A DNA stretch of 64,000 nucleotides, from positions 16,357 through 80,356 of the forward strand of contig CAYGVT010000023.1 of assembly GCA_964353355.1 (NCBI GenBank), in the 5' to 3' direction. Positions 26,655 through 34,996 of this stretch are shown here, piece after piece (the first letter of the stretch is position 1; each line of letters opens with the position of its first letter). The translations under genes were made by a program, and so were the position numbers. Under the pieces are notes generated by a model. The model saw only the letters and a program-made list of their open reading frames with translations, was not told the DNA's origin and did not search any database. The DNA is from CAYGVT01 sp964353355 (GTDB lineage: Archaea > Thermoplasmatota > DTKX01 > GCA-020343715).

Positions 26655-27875
26655 TTGCGACGGTACATCATCGTGGGGGCCGGCGTCGCGGGCATGACCG
26701 CGGCGATGGCAATAAGGAGGCTCGATGCCGAGGGGACCGTCACCGTGCTCACCGACGAGGAGCACCCCTTCTACGCGAGGATCAGGCTTCCCGAGCTGCT
26801 CTCGGGCTCGGTCGCGGCCGAAGCTCTCGTGCTCAAGAAGCCCCAGTGGTACGAGCGCAACCGCATCGAGCTGCGCACGGGCGAGATGGCGGTCGACATC
26901 GACCCCTCCGCCCGCGTCTTGGTGACCTCCAAGGGCGCGAGCGAGCGGTACGACGCGCTGCTCCTCGCGACGGGCAGCCGTGCGAACGTGCCCCCCGTCG
27001 AGGGGACGGACAGGCCCTGCGTGTTCACGCTGCGCACGATGGCCGACGCGCTCTCCATCAGGGAGCGCGTGGGCTCGGGCGGCCGCCGGGTGTGCGTCAT
27101 CGGGGGCGGCGTGCTCGGGCTGGAGGCGTCCTACCACATGCTCAGGGCGGGGAACGCCGTCGAGGTCGTCGAGTTCTTCCCGCGGCTGCTGCCCAAGCAG
27201 ACGGACGCGGACGCGTCCGCGATGTTCCAGCGGAGGCTCGAATCCCTGGGCCTCGCCTTCCACCTCAGCGGCAGGACGACGGCCATCGTGGGCGACGGCG
27301 CCCCCGAGGCGGTCGTGCTCGAGGACGGCCGGCGCGTGGCGTGCGACACGGTCCTCATCTCCGCAGGCGTGCGGCCGACCGTCAAGCTCGCGACCCGGCT
27401 GGGGCTGCGCATCGGGCGCGGGACCGTGGTCGACGACCGCATGTGGACGGGCGTGCCCGACGTGTACGCGGCGGGCGACTTGATCGAGCACCGCGGCGTG
27501 ACCTACGGCATCTGGCCCCCGGCCGAGAGGCAGGGCGAGGTCGCGGGCACGAACATGGCGGGCGGACAGGCCGTCTACGAGGGCAGCACCATCTCCAACG
27601 TGCTCAAGGTCGTGGGCGTGGACCTGTTCGCCGCGGGCGACATAGACCCGGCCGGCATCAAGCAGAGCGTGGTCGAGCGCGACCCCGCGAGGGGCGTCTA
27701 CAGGAAGCTCGTCCTGGACGACGGCCGCATCGTTGGCGCCATCCTGCTGGGCGACGCCAACGACCAGAGGCGGGTGCTGCGCGCAATCGAGTCGGGGCGC
27801 GACGTGCGAGCCCATCTGGACAGCATAAGGCGGTGGGACCTCGCGTGCCTGGACGAGCACGACGATGGTCGATAG
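26655..27875 (+). CDS. FAD/NAD(P)-dependent pyridine nucleotide-disulfide-type oxidoreductase
   Basis: 406 residues. N-terminal FAD-binding GxGxxG (YIIVGAGVAGM), LLLATGSRANVPPVEG, a second dinucleotide motif VCVIGGGVLGLEASYHMLRA for NAD(P)H, and the C-terminal FAD motif GVPDVYAAGDLIEH. No redox CxxC pair was seen. It groups with NirB N-terminal/rubredoxin-reductase-like enzymes, which pass electrons from NAD(P)H via FAD to a small redox protein. The partner is unknown; no rubredoxin gene was recognised next to it, though a small Cys protein follows. TTG 26655 chosen from promoter spacing; it abuts the first beta strand. Confidence 0.85.
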   Translation: MRRYIIVGAGVAGMTAAMAIRRLDAEGTVTVLTDEEHPFYARIRLPELLSGSVAAEALVLKKPQWYERNRIELRTGEMAVDIDPSARVLVTSKGASERYDALLLATGSRANVPPVEGTDRPCVFTLRTMADALSIRERVGSGGRRVCVIGGGVLGLEASYHMLRAGNAVEVVEFFPRLLPKQTDADASAMFQRRLESLGLAFHLSGRTTAIVGDGAPEAVVLEDGRRVACDTVLISAGVRPTVKLATRLGLRIGRGTVVDDRMWTGVPDVYAAGDLIEHRGVTYGIWPPAERQGEVAGTNMAGGQAVYEGSTISNVLKVVGVDLFAAGDIDPAGIKQSVVERDPARGVYRKLVLDDGRIVGAILLGDANDQRRVLRAIESGRDVRAHLDSIRRWDLACLDEHDDGR

Positions 27876-27925
27876 CCTCGCCAATGGGTTCTGACATGCC
27901 CCGTTATGAGTAGCACGCCCTTTTT

Positions 27926-27937
27926 GGGTATACCTTG
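27926..27937 (+). promoter_or_regulatory. TATA box of 50-residue protein gene
   Basis: GGGTATACCTTG, about 48 nt before ATG 27979. A strong Shine-Dalgarno-like AAGGGTGGTAAG directly precedes the ATG. Confidence 0.5.
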
Positions 27938-27978
27938 AAATAGGGCCGGTGCGTCGCGGGGCTAGCAAGGGTGGTAAG

Positions 27979-28131
27979 ATGCGGTCCATTCAGTGGTTGC
28001 ACGAGAAGAAGGTCCCGGTCAGGGATGCAGAGGAGCAGAAGAAGCTCAGCGAGCACAAGGCCGACTCGCACGACGTGTGCGGGAGGCCCTGCCAGGAGAT
28101 GCGGTCCTCGCCCATGCGGAACATCCGGTGA
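27979..28131 (+). CDS. Small Cys-containing protein of unknown function
   Basis: 50 residues, hydrophilic and charged, with a C-terminal CGRPC motif (two Cys) and no membrane segment. The evidence for a real gene is its own TATA box and a strong ribosome-binding site immediately before the ATG. It could be a small metal- or redox-binding partner; no family recognised. It ends 89 nt before the convergent GyrI-like gene. Confidence 0.55.
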   Translation: MRSIQWLHEKKVPVRDAEEQKKLSEHKADSHDVCGRPCQEMRSSPMRNIR

Positions 28132-28219
28132 GCAGCAGGCACGCGCCAAGGGGGTGGCCGCACGGACGGCGGGCGGCCGATGGGTCCGGGACCGGCCGAC
28201 CGCTCGGACGGCTCGGGTC

Positions 28220-28966
28220 TCACTCCTTCTCGACGGGCTGCCTGAGCACGGTCCTCCACTTGGACTCTGGCACTCTGCGGGGGTCGCTCAGGTATATCTC
28301 GTGGTGCTTGCCGTGCAGGGCCAGCGCGCGCTCCTTGGCGAACGCGTGCATCCTCGCGATGTCGGGCCCCTCGTCCCTGTAGGGCCCGACGTGCATCATC
28401 TGGACCGACAATCCCTCGTGGAAGCGCTCGAACCGCAGCCGCCCGAGCCCCGGGGGGACGGGCTCCTTCTTCTTCCTGCGCTTGGCCTCGATCTCCTCCT
28501 TGGCGCGCTCGACGTGCGCACGCTCGACGTGGTCGGGCTGCATTATCATGACGGTGAACTTCCACGCATCGCGCTGGTCGTAGTCGAACCCCCCGCCCTC
28601 CTCGCGGGTCCACCACAGCCCCTCCAGGGGCGGCACCTTCCAGTCCGGGTGCTTGCCCTCCTTCTTGAGCATGAACTTGAGGGTGTATGCCATCGAGTAG
28701 AGCGCCTCCACGGCCTCCTGGAAGCCCTTGGACGTGTTGGGGTCGCCGATGCCGTCCACCATCAGGAACGACATCTCGGGGACGTCCACGAGCACGACCT
28801 CCCTCTCGGAGGGCAGGTAGAGCTCCTTGAGGTCCCTCTTGACATCCTTGGGCGCCTTGACCGCCTTGGTTGCCTTGGTTGCCTTGGCTGCCTTGACCGC
28901 CTTGACTGCCTTGGCTGCCTTGACCGCCTTGGCTGCCTTGGCTGCCTTGGTTGCCTTGACCGCCAT
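28220..28966 (-). CDS. GyrI-like domain protein with N-terminal Lys-Ala repeat tail
   Basis: 248 residues. Residues about 45-248 form a GyrI-like (SOUL/BmrR effector-type) small-molecule-binding domain: FLMVDGIGDPNTSKGFQEAV, YSMAYTLKFMLK, PPLEGLWW and MMHVGPYRDEGPDIARMH match the stand-alone COG4832 type. Residues 2-43 are a Lys-Ala-Val/Thr low-complexity tail like that of histone H1 or HU extensions, which could bind nucleic acid. ATG 28966 follows a TATA box at 29003-29013. The ligand is unknown. Confidence 0.8.
   Translation of the reverse strand: MAVKATKAAKAAKAVKAAKAVKAVKAAKATKATKAVKAPKDVKRDLKELYLPSEREVVLVDVPEMSFLMVDGIGDPNTSKGFQEAVEALYSMAYTLKFMLKKEGKHPDWKVPPLEGLWWTREEGGGFDYDQRDAWKFTVMIMQPDHVERAHVERAKEEIEAKRRKKKEPVPPGLGRLRFERFHEGLSVQMMHVGPYRDEGPDIARMHAFAKERALALHGKHHEIYLSDPRRVPESKWRTVLRQPVEKE
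28850..28963. repeat. Coding short tandem repeats (Lys-Ala tail)
   Basis: Repeats of a degenerate 9-bp unit (gcc-ttg-gct/acc/gtt on the plus strand) encode KAx triplets in the GyrI-like protein. Near-identical units suggest growth and shrinkage by slippage. Confidence 0.8.
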
Positions 28967-29002
28967 GTCCGCCTCACCACCGTGGCATGGGACGCCCTGG
29001 GG

Positions 29003-29013
29003 GGATTAAAGAT
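29003..29013 (-). promoter_or_regulatory. TATA box of GyrI-like gene
   Basis: Minus-strand ATCTTTAATCC, about 40 nt upstream of ATG 28966. Confidence 0.5.
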
Positions 29014-29118
29014 TTGCGTCCCCGGGACCGGTGAACGCATTGCCTGCTGTGGGCGGGCGCGGGTGTCACTGGTCAGGGGGCGGAGCGCCGCCCTGCCGGG
29101 GCCGCGGGCGCGGCCGGC

Positions 29119-29553
29119 CTACCTCTTCTTCTTCGGCTTGTCCTTGAGCGAGGTGAAGAAGTCGTGGTGCTCCTCCTCGTCCTCGAGGATCTCCTTGAAG
29201 ATGAAGGCGGTGGTGACGTCGCCCTCCTTCTTGGCCACCTCGATGATGTCTCTGTACATCTGGATGGCCTCTACCTCGGCCTCGATGTCGTTGTCCACCA
29301 TCTCCCAAAGCTCGCCGCCGACTTTGATGGGCGCGGGCTTCGTGGTGGGGGGGACGTTGCCGAGGTACCACAGCCTCTCCGCTATCTTCTCGGCGTGCTT
29401 CATCTCCTGGACGGCGATGGTCTTGAACTCGCCCGAGACGGCGTAGTGCTCGACGCCCATCCACTGCACGTGCTGCCACATGTACTGTACCGAGACCTGT
29501 ATCTCGCGCGCGATGGCCGCGTTGAGCAGGTCAAGGAGCTTCTTGGTTGCCAT
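29119..29553 (-). CDS. Ferritin-like/bacterioferritin-type protein
   Basis: 144 residues, four-helix bundle. Di-iron ligands are visible: E17 in helix A, E50 and H53 (EMKHAE) in helix B, E93/E95 in helix C, and E127/H130 (EEEHH) in helix D. This matches small Bfr/Dps-related ferritin-like proteins that oxidise and store iron or remove peroxide. No haem-ligating Met can be assigned. The tail is Lys-rich (KDKPKKKR). ATG 29553 is preceded by GGAGGGAAAGGC, a strong Shine-Dalgarno, and a TATA box at 29638-29648 lies upstream. Confidence 0.88.
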   Translation of the reverse strand: MATKKLLDLLNAAIAREIQVSVQYMWQHVQWMGVEHYAVSGEFKTIAVQEMKHAEKIAERLWYLGNVPPTTKPAPIKVGGELWEMVDNDIEAEVEAIQMYRDIIEVAKKEGDVTTAFIFKEILEDEEEHHDFFTSLKDKPKKKR

Positions 29554-29637
29554 GCCTTTCCCTCCTGGTGGACTCTCTCATCTACCTGCACGCCTCCCCC
29601 GTCAGGGGCGTGGATGACGGGCATGCCTGCGGGAGGC

Positions 29638-29648
29638 CATAAACCTTT
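29638..29648 (-). promoter_or_regulatory. TATA box of ferritin-like gene
   Basis: Minus-strand AAGGTTTATGG, giving a leader of about 60-65 nt that includes the GGAGGG site. Confidence 0.5.
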
Positions 29649-29693
29649 TCCATGCATCGTGCGGGCGCGTGGCGACGGACGGTCGGCGACGAG

Positions 29694-29704
29694 AGGTATT
29701 AAGC
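29694..29704 (+). promoter_or_regulatory. TATA box of AlkZ-like gene
   Basis: AGGTATTAAGC on the plus strand, about 77 nt before ATG 29776. Confidence 0.45.
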
Positions 29705-29775
29705 CCCCGGGGCGATGACGTGGCCATCGAACGGGGTGCGGCCCGGTGGCCGCCCCACAGGGCGGTGTCGTGGGC

Positions 29776-30894
29776 ATGTCACGGGTGACAGGGGCGGGCG
29801 TCCACCGCTTCCGGCTCAGGCGCTCCCATCTGGAACCCAGGGCCGGCCGGCGGTCGCTCCTGCGCGTCGTGGCCGACGTGTGCGGCGTGCAGGCCCAGTT
29901 CCTGCCCTCCGCCGAGCTCGCGCTCTGGGCGCGCATCGAGGGCCTGCGGAGGGGGGACATGGAGCGCGCGCTCTGGGAGGAGCGCACGCTCGTGCGCACG
30001 TGGACGATGCGGGGGACGCTCCACCTCCACACCAGGGAGGAGCTGCCCGTCTACGTGTCCGCGCTCGGGCCGAGCCGGGTGCGCGCCGATTCCCTGTGGC
30101 TCGTGAAGCGGGCAGGGTCGCAGCGCGACCTGGAGCGCGTCGCAGAGGCCGTCGTGGACGCCCTCGCGACCGGGCCGATGACGCGCGCCGAGCTCGCGCC
30201 CGAGGTCGTCGGCCGCGTCGGGGAGTGGGCCCGACCGCTGGTCGAGAGCTCCTGGGGCGGGGCCGTCCGCATCGCCTGCCTCCAGGGGCTGGTCTGCTAC
30301 GGCCCGGACCGCGACCGGTCGGTGACCTTCGCGAGGACGGACCGGTGGCTCGGCCGCCTCCCCGCGTACACACGGGAGGAGGCCCAGGACGCGCTCGTCG
30401 AGCGATACCTGCGCGCCTACGGCCCCGCGACGGTGCAGGACCTCTGGAGGTGGGCGAACCTGCCCATGTCCGAGGCCAGGCCCGCGTGGGAGCGCGCGAG
30501 GCCCGACCTCGTGGAGGTCGACGTGGGCGGGGGCAGGCGCGCCTGGGCGCGCCGCGAGGACGCCGGCGCCCTCCGCCGCACCCCCCCAAGGGGCTGGGGC
30601 GCGGCCCGCCTCCTCGGCGGCTTCGACGGCTACCTCCTCGCCCACGAGGACCGCGCCCATCTCGTCGCGCCCGAGCACGCCAAAATGGTCTTCCGCAAGG
30701 CAGGCTGGATATCCCAAGTCGCCCTTGCCAGGGGACGCGTGGTAGGCACGTGGAGGCACACGGCGCTCAGGAGGCTCTCCCTGACCGTCGTGCCGTTCGC
30801 GCGGCCGACCCGGGCGGTGCGCTCCCAGGTCCTGCGGGAGGCCGTCCGCCTCGGGGGCTTCCTCGGCCTCGAGGCCGGGGTCGCGTGGTCATAG
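29776..30894 (+). CDS. AlkZ/YcaQ-like DNA glycosylase (winged-helix repeat protein)
   Basis: 372 residues of the winged-helix DNA-binding family that contains AlkZ and YcaQ. The catalytic QxQ motif is present as Q39-A-Q41 in CGVQAQFLPSAELALWARI; RTWTMRGTLHLH and the later AHLVAPEHAKMVF are further family landmarks. Characterised members excise bulky or crosslinked alkylated bases. ATG 29776 was chosen because RFRLRRSHLE close behind is the usual family N-terminus; GTG 29746 is in frame. Its stop overlaps the convergent protease gene by 6 nt. Confidence 0.8.
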   Translation: MSRVTGAGVHRFRLRRSHLEPRAGRRSLLRVVADVCGVQAQFLPSAELALWARIEGLRRGDMERALWEERTLVRTWTMRGTLHLHTREELPVYVSALGPSRVRADSLWLVKRAGSQRDLERVAEAVVDALATGPMTRAELAPEVVGRVGEWARPLVESSWGGAVRIACLQGLVCYGPDRDRSVTFARTDRWLGRLPAYTREEAQDALVERYLRAYGPATVQDLWRWANLPMSEARPAWERARPDLVEVDVGGGRRAWARREDAGALRRTPPRGWGAARLLGGFDGYLLAHEDRAHLVAPEHAKMVFRKAGWISQVALARGRVVGTWRHTALRRLSLTVVPFARPTRAVRSQVLREAVRLGGFLGLEAGVAWS

Positions 30895-31842
30895 CCCGAA
30901 CTGGCCCGTGTCGACCCACTCGCTCTTGAGCAGCGACCACCAGTCGATGGCGAGGCCCTGCAGGATGTACGCGTAGGGCAGGTGGCCGTAGCCCTTCTCG
31001 CCCCAGTCCTTGCCCCAGGAGTTGCGGATGAGGAGCGCGCCCGTCGTCGTGGCCGTGCCGCCGCTCGTGGGTATCTTCAGCCGGTCGTCGTATCCCACGG
31101 CCACGACGGCGTGCCCGCCCACGACAGGTTCCCCCTCCTTGGGGAAGGGTATCATGCCGCCGTCGGCCGCGTCGTCGATGGAGCTGTACACCGTGAAGCC
31201 GAACATGGACGGCAGCCCCGCGGCCAGGTGCGTCCGGACCGCGTCGAGGAGCGCGCCCGGTTCGGTGGAGGGCGGGTCGAGCCTGTAGTACTGCAGCGCC
31301 TGGTAGTCCTGGGCGAAGGCGTAGCAGAAGGCCGTGGGCTCTCTGTCGAGCGCCTCGACCTTGTACGGCCAGTGCTCCTCGGGGGGCACTCCGAACAGCA
31401 CGAGCGCGCCCATCGTCGTGCGGATGAACGCACCCGTGTCGCCGGTCCAGTGGAGCAGGTCCCGGGTGGCCTTGTAGAGGAAGAGGCGCGAGGCGTCGAG
31501 GTGGCGGCCGAAGGCGCGGCGCTCGAAGTACTCGACGAGCCCCACGCCCGCGTTCGCGGTGCACGAGCCGACGGTGCCCTGGTCCTCGACGGGCGGGCAC
31601 CACTCGCGCAGGTCGACCGATGCGGAGAGCTTCCGCCTCGCCTTCCTGCCCACCCCCGCCTTGGTGAGCATGTCCTTGACGGTCGCGCGCTGCCCGACGC
31701 GCGCGAGCCTCGTAGCGACCTCGTCGCGCGTGACCCTGTAGTCACGGAAGTCGGGATAGTCAGGAAGCCAGCCAAGCCCCAGCTCTCGCCCCGCCCTTCT
31801 GTCCGAAGAAGGCAACGAACCACCCTCGGACCCATCAGGCAC
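30889..31842 (-). CDS. Papain-like (C1) cysteine protease, cytosolic
   Basis: 317 residues with the full papain triad: Q88 and C94 in DQGTVGSCTANA, H244 in GGHAVVAVGYDD, N274 in LIRNSWGKDWGEKGYG. No signal peptide or membrane span; the short N-terminal region (about 1-75) includes DFRDYRV, the usual pro-segment/entry motif. An intracellular peptidase is inferred. The start is uncertain: GTG 31842 is used, but the only TATA-like element (minus-strand AACGATATC, 31851-31859) lies so close that TTG 31815 is equally likely. Confidence 0.85.
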   Translation of the reverse strand: MPDGSEGGSLPSSDRRAGRELGLGWLPDYPDFRDYRVTRDEVATRLARVGQRATVKDMLTKAGVGRKARRKLSASVDLREWCPPVEDQGTVGSCTANAGVGLVEYFERRAFGRHLDASRLFLYKATRDLLHWTGDTGAFIRTTMGALVLFGVPPEEHWPYKVEALDREPTAFCYAFAQDYQALQYYRLDPPSTEPGALLDAVRTHLAAGLPSMFGFTVYSSIDDAADGGMIPFPKEGEPVVGGHAVVAVGYDDRLKIPTSGGTATTTGALLIRNSWGKDWGEKGYGHLPYAYILQGLAIDWWSLLKSEWVDTGQFGL

Positions 31843-31977
31843 GTGGGGGGAGATATCGTTTTGGATGGCCTTGTCCAGGGGTCCAGGGGGGGTCGAGATG
31901 GTCTGGCGGGACGGACGATGGGATGATGGGTGCGGGGTTGATGATGGGGGTGCGATGGTGCCCGGGGGTTGGCGCGG

Positions 31978-32670
31978 TCATCCCCTGGGAGCGCCCTCGA
32001 GCGCCCGCTCGTAGGCGTACACCACGCGCGCGACCACGGTCGGTGCCGTGAGCTGCTCGCCGCCGAGCGAGAGCCGCGCGTGGGCCCAGGGCGTACCGCC
32101 CCTGAGGTCCCCGTGCGGGAACGCGCCGACGACGGCCGCGACGTCGCGGTCCAGGTGCCGCCCCAGCAGCTCCACGGGGTCCGCGCGCTCGCCATCCTCG
32201 ACCAGCGCGACGTTCCAAGCGCCGAGCCGCTCCAGGAGCGCGACCAGCGTCAGGGGCTCCGTGCTCATGAGCGCGCGGCCCTCCCCGACCTTGCCCTCGC
32301 GCAGCAGCTGCTCCACGAGCCCCACGAACCGCTCGTAGTTGCGGGGAGGGCGCATCTCGGGGTCCACGTGGATGACGATGTCGTCGCGCGTGTGCACGAG
32401 GAGCCGCAGCCGCCCCTGGCGGTTGAGCGGGGCGTCCTGCGCGAGCAGCAGAGACTGGTGCACGATGTCGGGCCGCCCTCGCCGGTCAGCGCCCTCGAGG
32501 CCCCGCATGGCGTGATGGTGGTAGGACGAGTCGAGCAGCGTCCGGCTCGCGCGCTTGCCCCTGCTCTTGGCGCGCGCCCTCACGGCGGGGTGGTTGAGGA
32601 TGCTGTCGGGCACGGGCTCGAGCTCGGATTCCGCGAGCACGACCCAGAGATTGCTGGCAGGCGCGTCCAT
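31978..32670 (-). CDS. nep1: rRNA small subunit pseudouridine N1-methyltransferase Nep1
   Basis: 230 residues, SPOUT fold. SLTL-like start replaced by LWVVLAESELEPVP, then LLDSSYHHHAM, RGRPDIVHQSLLLAQDAPL, the substrate strand VHTRDDIVIHVDPEMRPPRNYERF and the SAM-knot stretch VGAFPHGDL. This is the archaeal/eukaryotic Nep1/Emg1 enzyme that methylates a pseudouridine in helix 35 of 16S/18S rRNA. ATG 32670 lies 26-28 nt after the centre of a TATA box at 32694-32703, so the mRNA is leaderless. Upstream in-frame codons are non-coding. Confidence 0.92.
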   Translation of the reverse strand: MDAPASNLWVVLAESELEPVPDSILNHPAVRARAKSRGKRASRTLLDSSYHHHAMRGLEGADRRGRPDIVHQSLLLAQDAPLNRQGRLRLLVHTRDDIVIHVDPEMRPPRNYERFVGLVEQLLREGKVGEGRALMSTEPLTLVALLERLGAWNVALVEDGERADPVELLGRHLDRDVAAVVGAFPHGDLRGGTPWAHARLSLGGEQLTAPTVVARVVYAYERALEGAPRG

Positions 32671-32693
32671 CGCCCAGGCAACGCGCCGGGGGG

Positions 32694-32703
32694 ATGATAT
32701 GCC
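32694..32703 (-). promoter_or_regulatory. TATA box of nep1 (leaderless)
   Basis: Minus-strand GGCATATCAT, centred about 28 nt before ATG 32670. It excludes the in-frame upstream starts. Confidence 0.65.
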
Positions 32704-32822
32704 TTTCGCGGGGGACACGACCACCGTCAAGAGAATAGAAATAGGGTTGATGGACATTGAAGGATGGGCCACGCCCGCGAGGCAAGGGGTCCAATGCGCG
32801 CGATGGCCAAGAGGGTCATCCC

Positions 32823-33461
32823 ATGAAGTGCCATGTATGCGGGACCGAGCCGCCGGCATCGGCCATGTCCTGCCCGGTGTGCGGGGCGCCTCTTACGGGC
32901 AAGTCGGGCGGTCCCGACCCAACGCCCAAACGACCGCTCGCGTACGTGGGCTCTCCGGCCGACATCAGGTCTCCGATTGTGGTCATCATAGCTTCAATCG
33001 TCCTTGCGATCCTACTGACAATCGTGACATGGGCCTACCTGGCGGGCACCGAGGACCATGATGAGGCCGAGCACACCACGGTGAACCTCACCGCCCCGAA
33101 TATCGTGCGGGTCACGCGCGGGAGTCTGGTCTGCTGGGATGTGAATTTCACCATCAATAGGATCTCGCCCATGGGCATGGACATTCGATGGGATGAGGCC
33201 CGGATAATGATGAAGGACCCAGCAGGGAGCGACCTTATGGCCTCGCGAAGGATGAAAGAGGACACCGGCCTTTACGATGAATCATCGCCCATGGCAATGG
33301 AGGCATGGTACATCGAGACGACGCATGGGGGCACGAGGATGACAGCGGGCGACGGGATCAAGGTCACCGGCATCGGCCTGGAGAACGTGGGCGCCATCAT
33401 CGAGCTCACACTGCGTGGCTTTCGTATCGGCACAGCCACCCTCCCCACCACGTTCCCGTGA
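32823..33461 (+). CDS. Zinc-ribbon / single-span / pilin-like beta-domain protein
   Basis: 212 residues. N-terminal CxxC pairs (CHVCG, CPVCG) form a cytosolic zinc ribbon; one membrane span lies at about 52-75 (VVIIASIVLAILLTIVTW). The outside beta domain begins DVNFTINRISPMG and ends GDGIKVTGIGLENVGAIIEL. The beta domain aligns by eye with that of the next gene and resembles archaeal type IV pilin heads, but no pilin peptidase signal was seen. ATG 32823 chosen. Role unknown; a membrane sensor or scaffold is possible. Confidence 0.72.
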   Translation: MKCHVCGTEPPASAMSCPVCGAPLTGKSGGPDPTPKRPLAYVGSPADIRSPIVVIIASIVLAILLTIVTWAYLAGTEDHDEAEHTTVNLTAPNIVRVTRGSLVCWDVNFTINRISPMGMDIRWDEARIMMKDPAGSDLMASRRMKEDTGLYDESSPMAMEAWYIETTHGGTRMTAGDGIKVTGIGLENVGAIIELTLRGFRIGTATLPTTFP

Positions 33462-33594
33462 CTCTCCCTCAGGAGACGTCTTGGACCTCTGGCGCAGATA
33501 CAAATACATAGATGTGGCATCACTATCTAAGGTGATACATGCCCGGGCCTGGGGCGCGCATGTGCCCCCGCTCCCGGCCAAGGAAGGCGAGCAC

Positions 33595-34317
33595 GTGAAC
33601 TGTCCAAGGTGCGGAGCGCCGCTGCAGCCAGGGATGCAGTTCTGCGCCTCGTGCGGCGCGCAGGCGGGCGCGACGGCCCCCCCGCCGGCGCAGCAGCAGC
33701 ACCCGCAATATGCATACCCACAGCAGCCGTACCCGCCGCAGCCCTATCCCTACCAGTACCCGCCCGCGCAGCCCTATCAAGCGCCCAAGGACGACTCGAG
33801 CTCCCTCGGCAAGGTCATAATCATCATCGTCGTCCTGCTCGTCGTGTTGGTTGTGGTTGGCGCGGCCGTCTTCTACCTCTTCATCGCGAGCGTCGAGGAT
33901 ATCGTGGGCGACCAAGGGTTGACGACGGTCTCTCTCCAAGCACCCAGCCCGAGCGCGAGGCAGATAGACGGGACCACCTACTGGGACATGGGCTTCACGG
34001 TCAACCGTATCGCCCCGTCCACGGCGGAGGTCACCTGGAGCGAGGTGATGGTGACGGTCAAGTCCTCCATTGGCGCGGTCCTGCTCGCACAGACGCCGCC
34101 CTTTGTCGACAACCCCCTGGCGTACGACGACGCGGCCGATGGAACGGTGGGCGTGCAGGCCTGGTTCGTAGACGCCGACGACGATGGCGTCATCAGCAGC
34201 GGCGATTCGATCAAGCTCACGGGCCTCACGGCCGCGTACGAGGGTGGCCAGTTCGAGCTGAGGTTGGGTCTCAGGTTGATAGCCGCATCGGCCATACCGT
34301 CCAACTTCCCAGGCTAG
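33595..34317 (+). CDS. Zinc-ribbon / Pro-Gln linker / single-span protein, paralogue of upstream gene
   Basis: 240 residues. CPRCG...CASCG zinc ribbon at 3-23, Pro/Gln/Tyr-rich linker (about 28-65), one span (about 73-96), then an outside beta domain with DMGFTVNRIAPSTAEVTW and DADDDGVISSGDSIKLTGL. The latter looks like a Ca2+-binding-type loop seen in archaeal pilin-like heads. It is clearly related to the previous gene's beta domain. GTG 33595 follows AAGGAAGGCGAG; a TATA-like ACAAATACATAG lies near 33502. Function unknown. Confidence 0.75.
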   Translation: MNCPRCGAPLQPGMQFCASCGAQAGATAPPPAQQQHPQYAYPQQPYPPQPYPYQYPPAQPYQAPKDDSSSLGKVIIIIVVLLVVLVVVGAAVFYLFIASVEDIVGDQGLTTVSLQAPSPSARQIDGTTYWDMGFTVNRIAPSTAEVTWSEVMVTVKSSIGAVLLAQTPPFVDNPLAYDDAADGTVGVQAWFVDADDDGVISSGDSIKLTGLTAAYEGGQFELRLGLRLIAASAIPSNFPG

Positions 34318-34361
34318 GGGCGCGGAGGGCATCGCACCCGTCCATCGGTCTGGCGTGGTCC

Positions 34362-34958
34362 TCAGTCCGCGACCGGCGAGAGCATCTCGACCCTGCCCGT
34401 GTCGAGGTCGTACCGCATGCCGACGACGGCCAGCCGCCTCTGCCTCACCATGTCCGAGACGACCGGCCCCGAGCGGCTGAGCCGCTCGACGGTGAGCACG
34501 ACCTGCGCGCGCATCGCGTTGTCGACCGGGTCTCCCGGCTTCGCCGACGCGCGCACGACCGCGGGCTTGAGAGCGAATATCAAATCGCCCAGGTTGCCCG
34601 GGACGTAGCCGCCCTTGACGGCGGCCTCGATGGCGCCGCACCGCTCGTGCCCGAGCACTACGATGAGGGGCACCTCGTACCTCCTCACGGCGTACTCGAT
34701 GCTGCCGAGCGCCTCCCTCTCGACCACGCCGCCCGCGAGCCGCACGACGTACAGGTCCCCGAGGCCCTGGTCGAAGACGATCTCCGGCGGCGTGCGCGAG
34801 TCCGAGCATGCGACGACGATGGCGTGCGGGGACTGCCGCTTGGCGACCTCGGTGCGCCGGACGGAGCCCTGGCGCGGGTGCGCGGTCTTCCCCTCCGCGA
34901 ACCGCGTGTTCCCCTCGATGAGCTCTGACAGTGCCTGCTGAGGTGTAGGACCGGTCAT
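34362..34958 (-). CDS. Beta-class carbonic anhydrase
   Basis: 198 residues. Zinc ligands C51, H104 and C107 and the catalytic Asp-Arg dyad D53/R55 are all present (VVACSDSRTPPE and LGHERCGAIEAA). It interconverts CO2 and bicarbonate in the cytosol. ATG 34958 is preceded by a TATA box at 34997-35010 predicting a short leader of about 18 nt. Length and motifs fit stand-alone prokaryotic beta-CA. Confidence 0.94.
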   Translation of the reverse strand: MTGPTPQQALSELIEGNTRFAEGKTAHPRQGSVRRTEVAKRQSPHAIVVACSDSRTPPEIVFDQGLGDLYVVRLAGGVVEREALGSIEYAVRRYEVPLIVVLGHERCGAIEAAVKGGYVPGNLGDLIFALKPAVVRASAKPGDPVDNAMRAQVVLTVERLSRSGPVVSDMVRQRRLAVVGMRYDLDTGRVEMLSPVAD

Positions 34959-34996
34959 TCACAGCGACCCCCTGATGGATTGATAATGGCATCAGG

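Noticed and set aside
28850..28963. CRISPR-like or minisatellite repeats
   Set aside because: The units are 9-bp, without spacers, in frame and encode KAx; this is coding low complexity.
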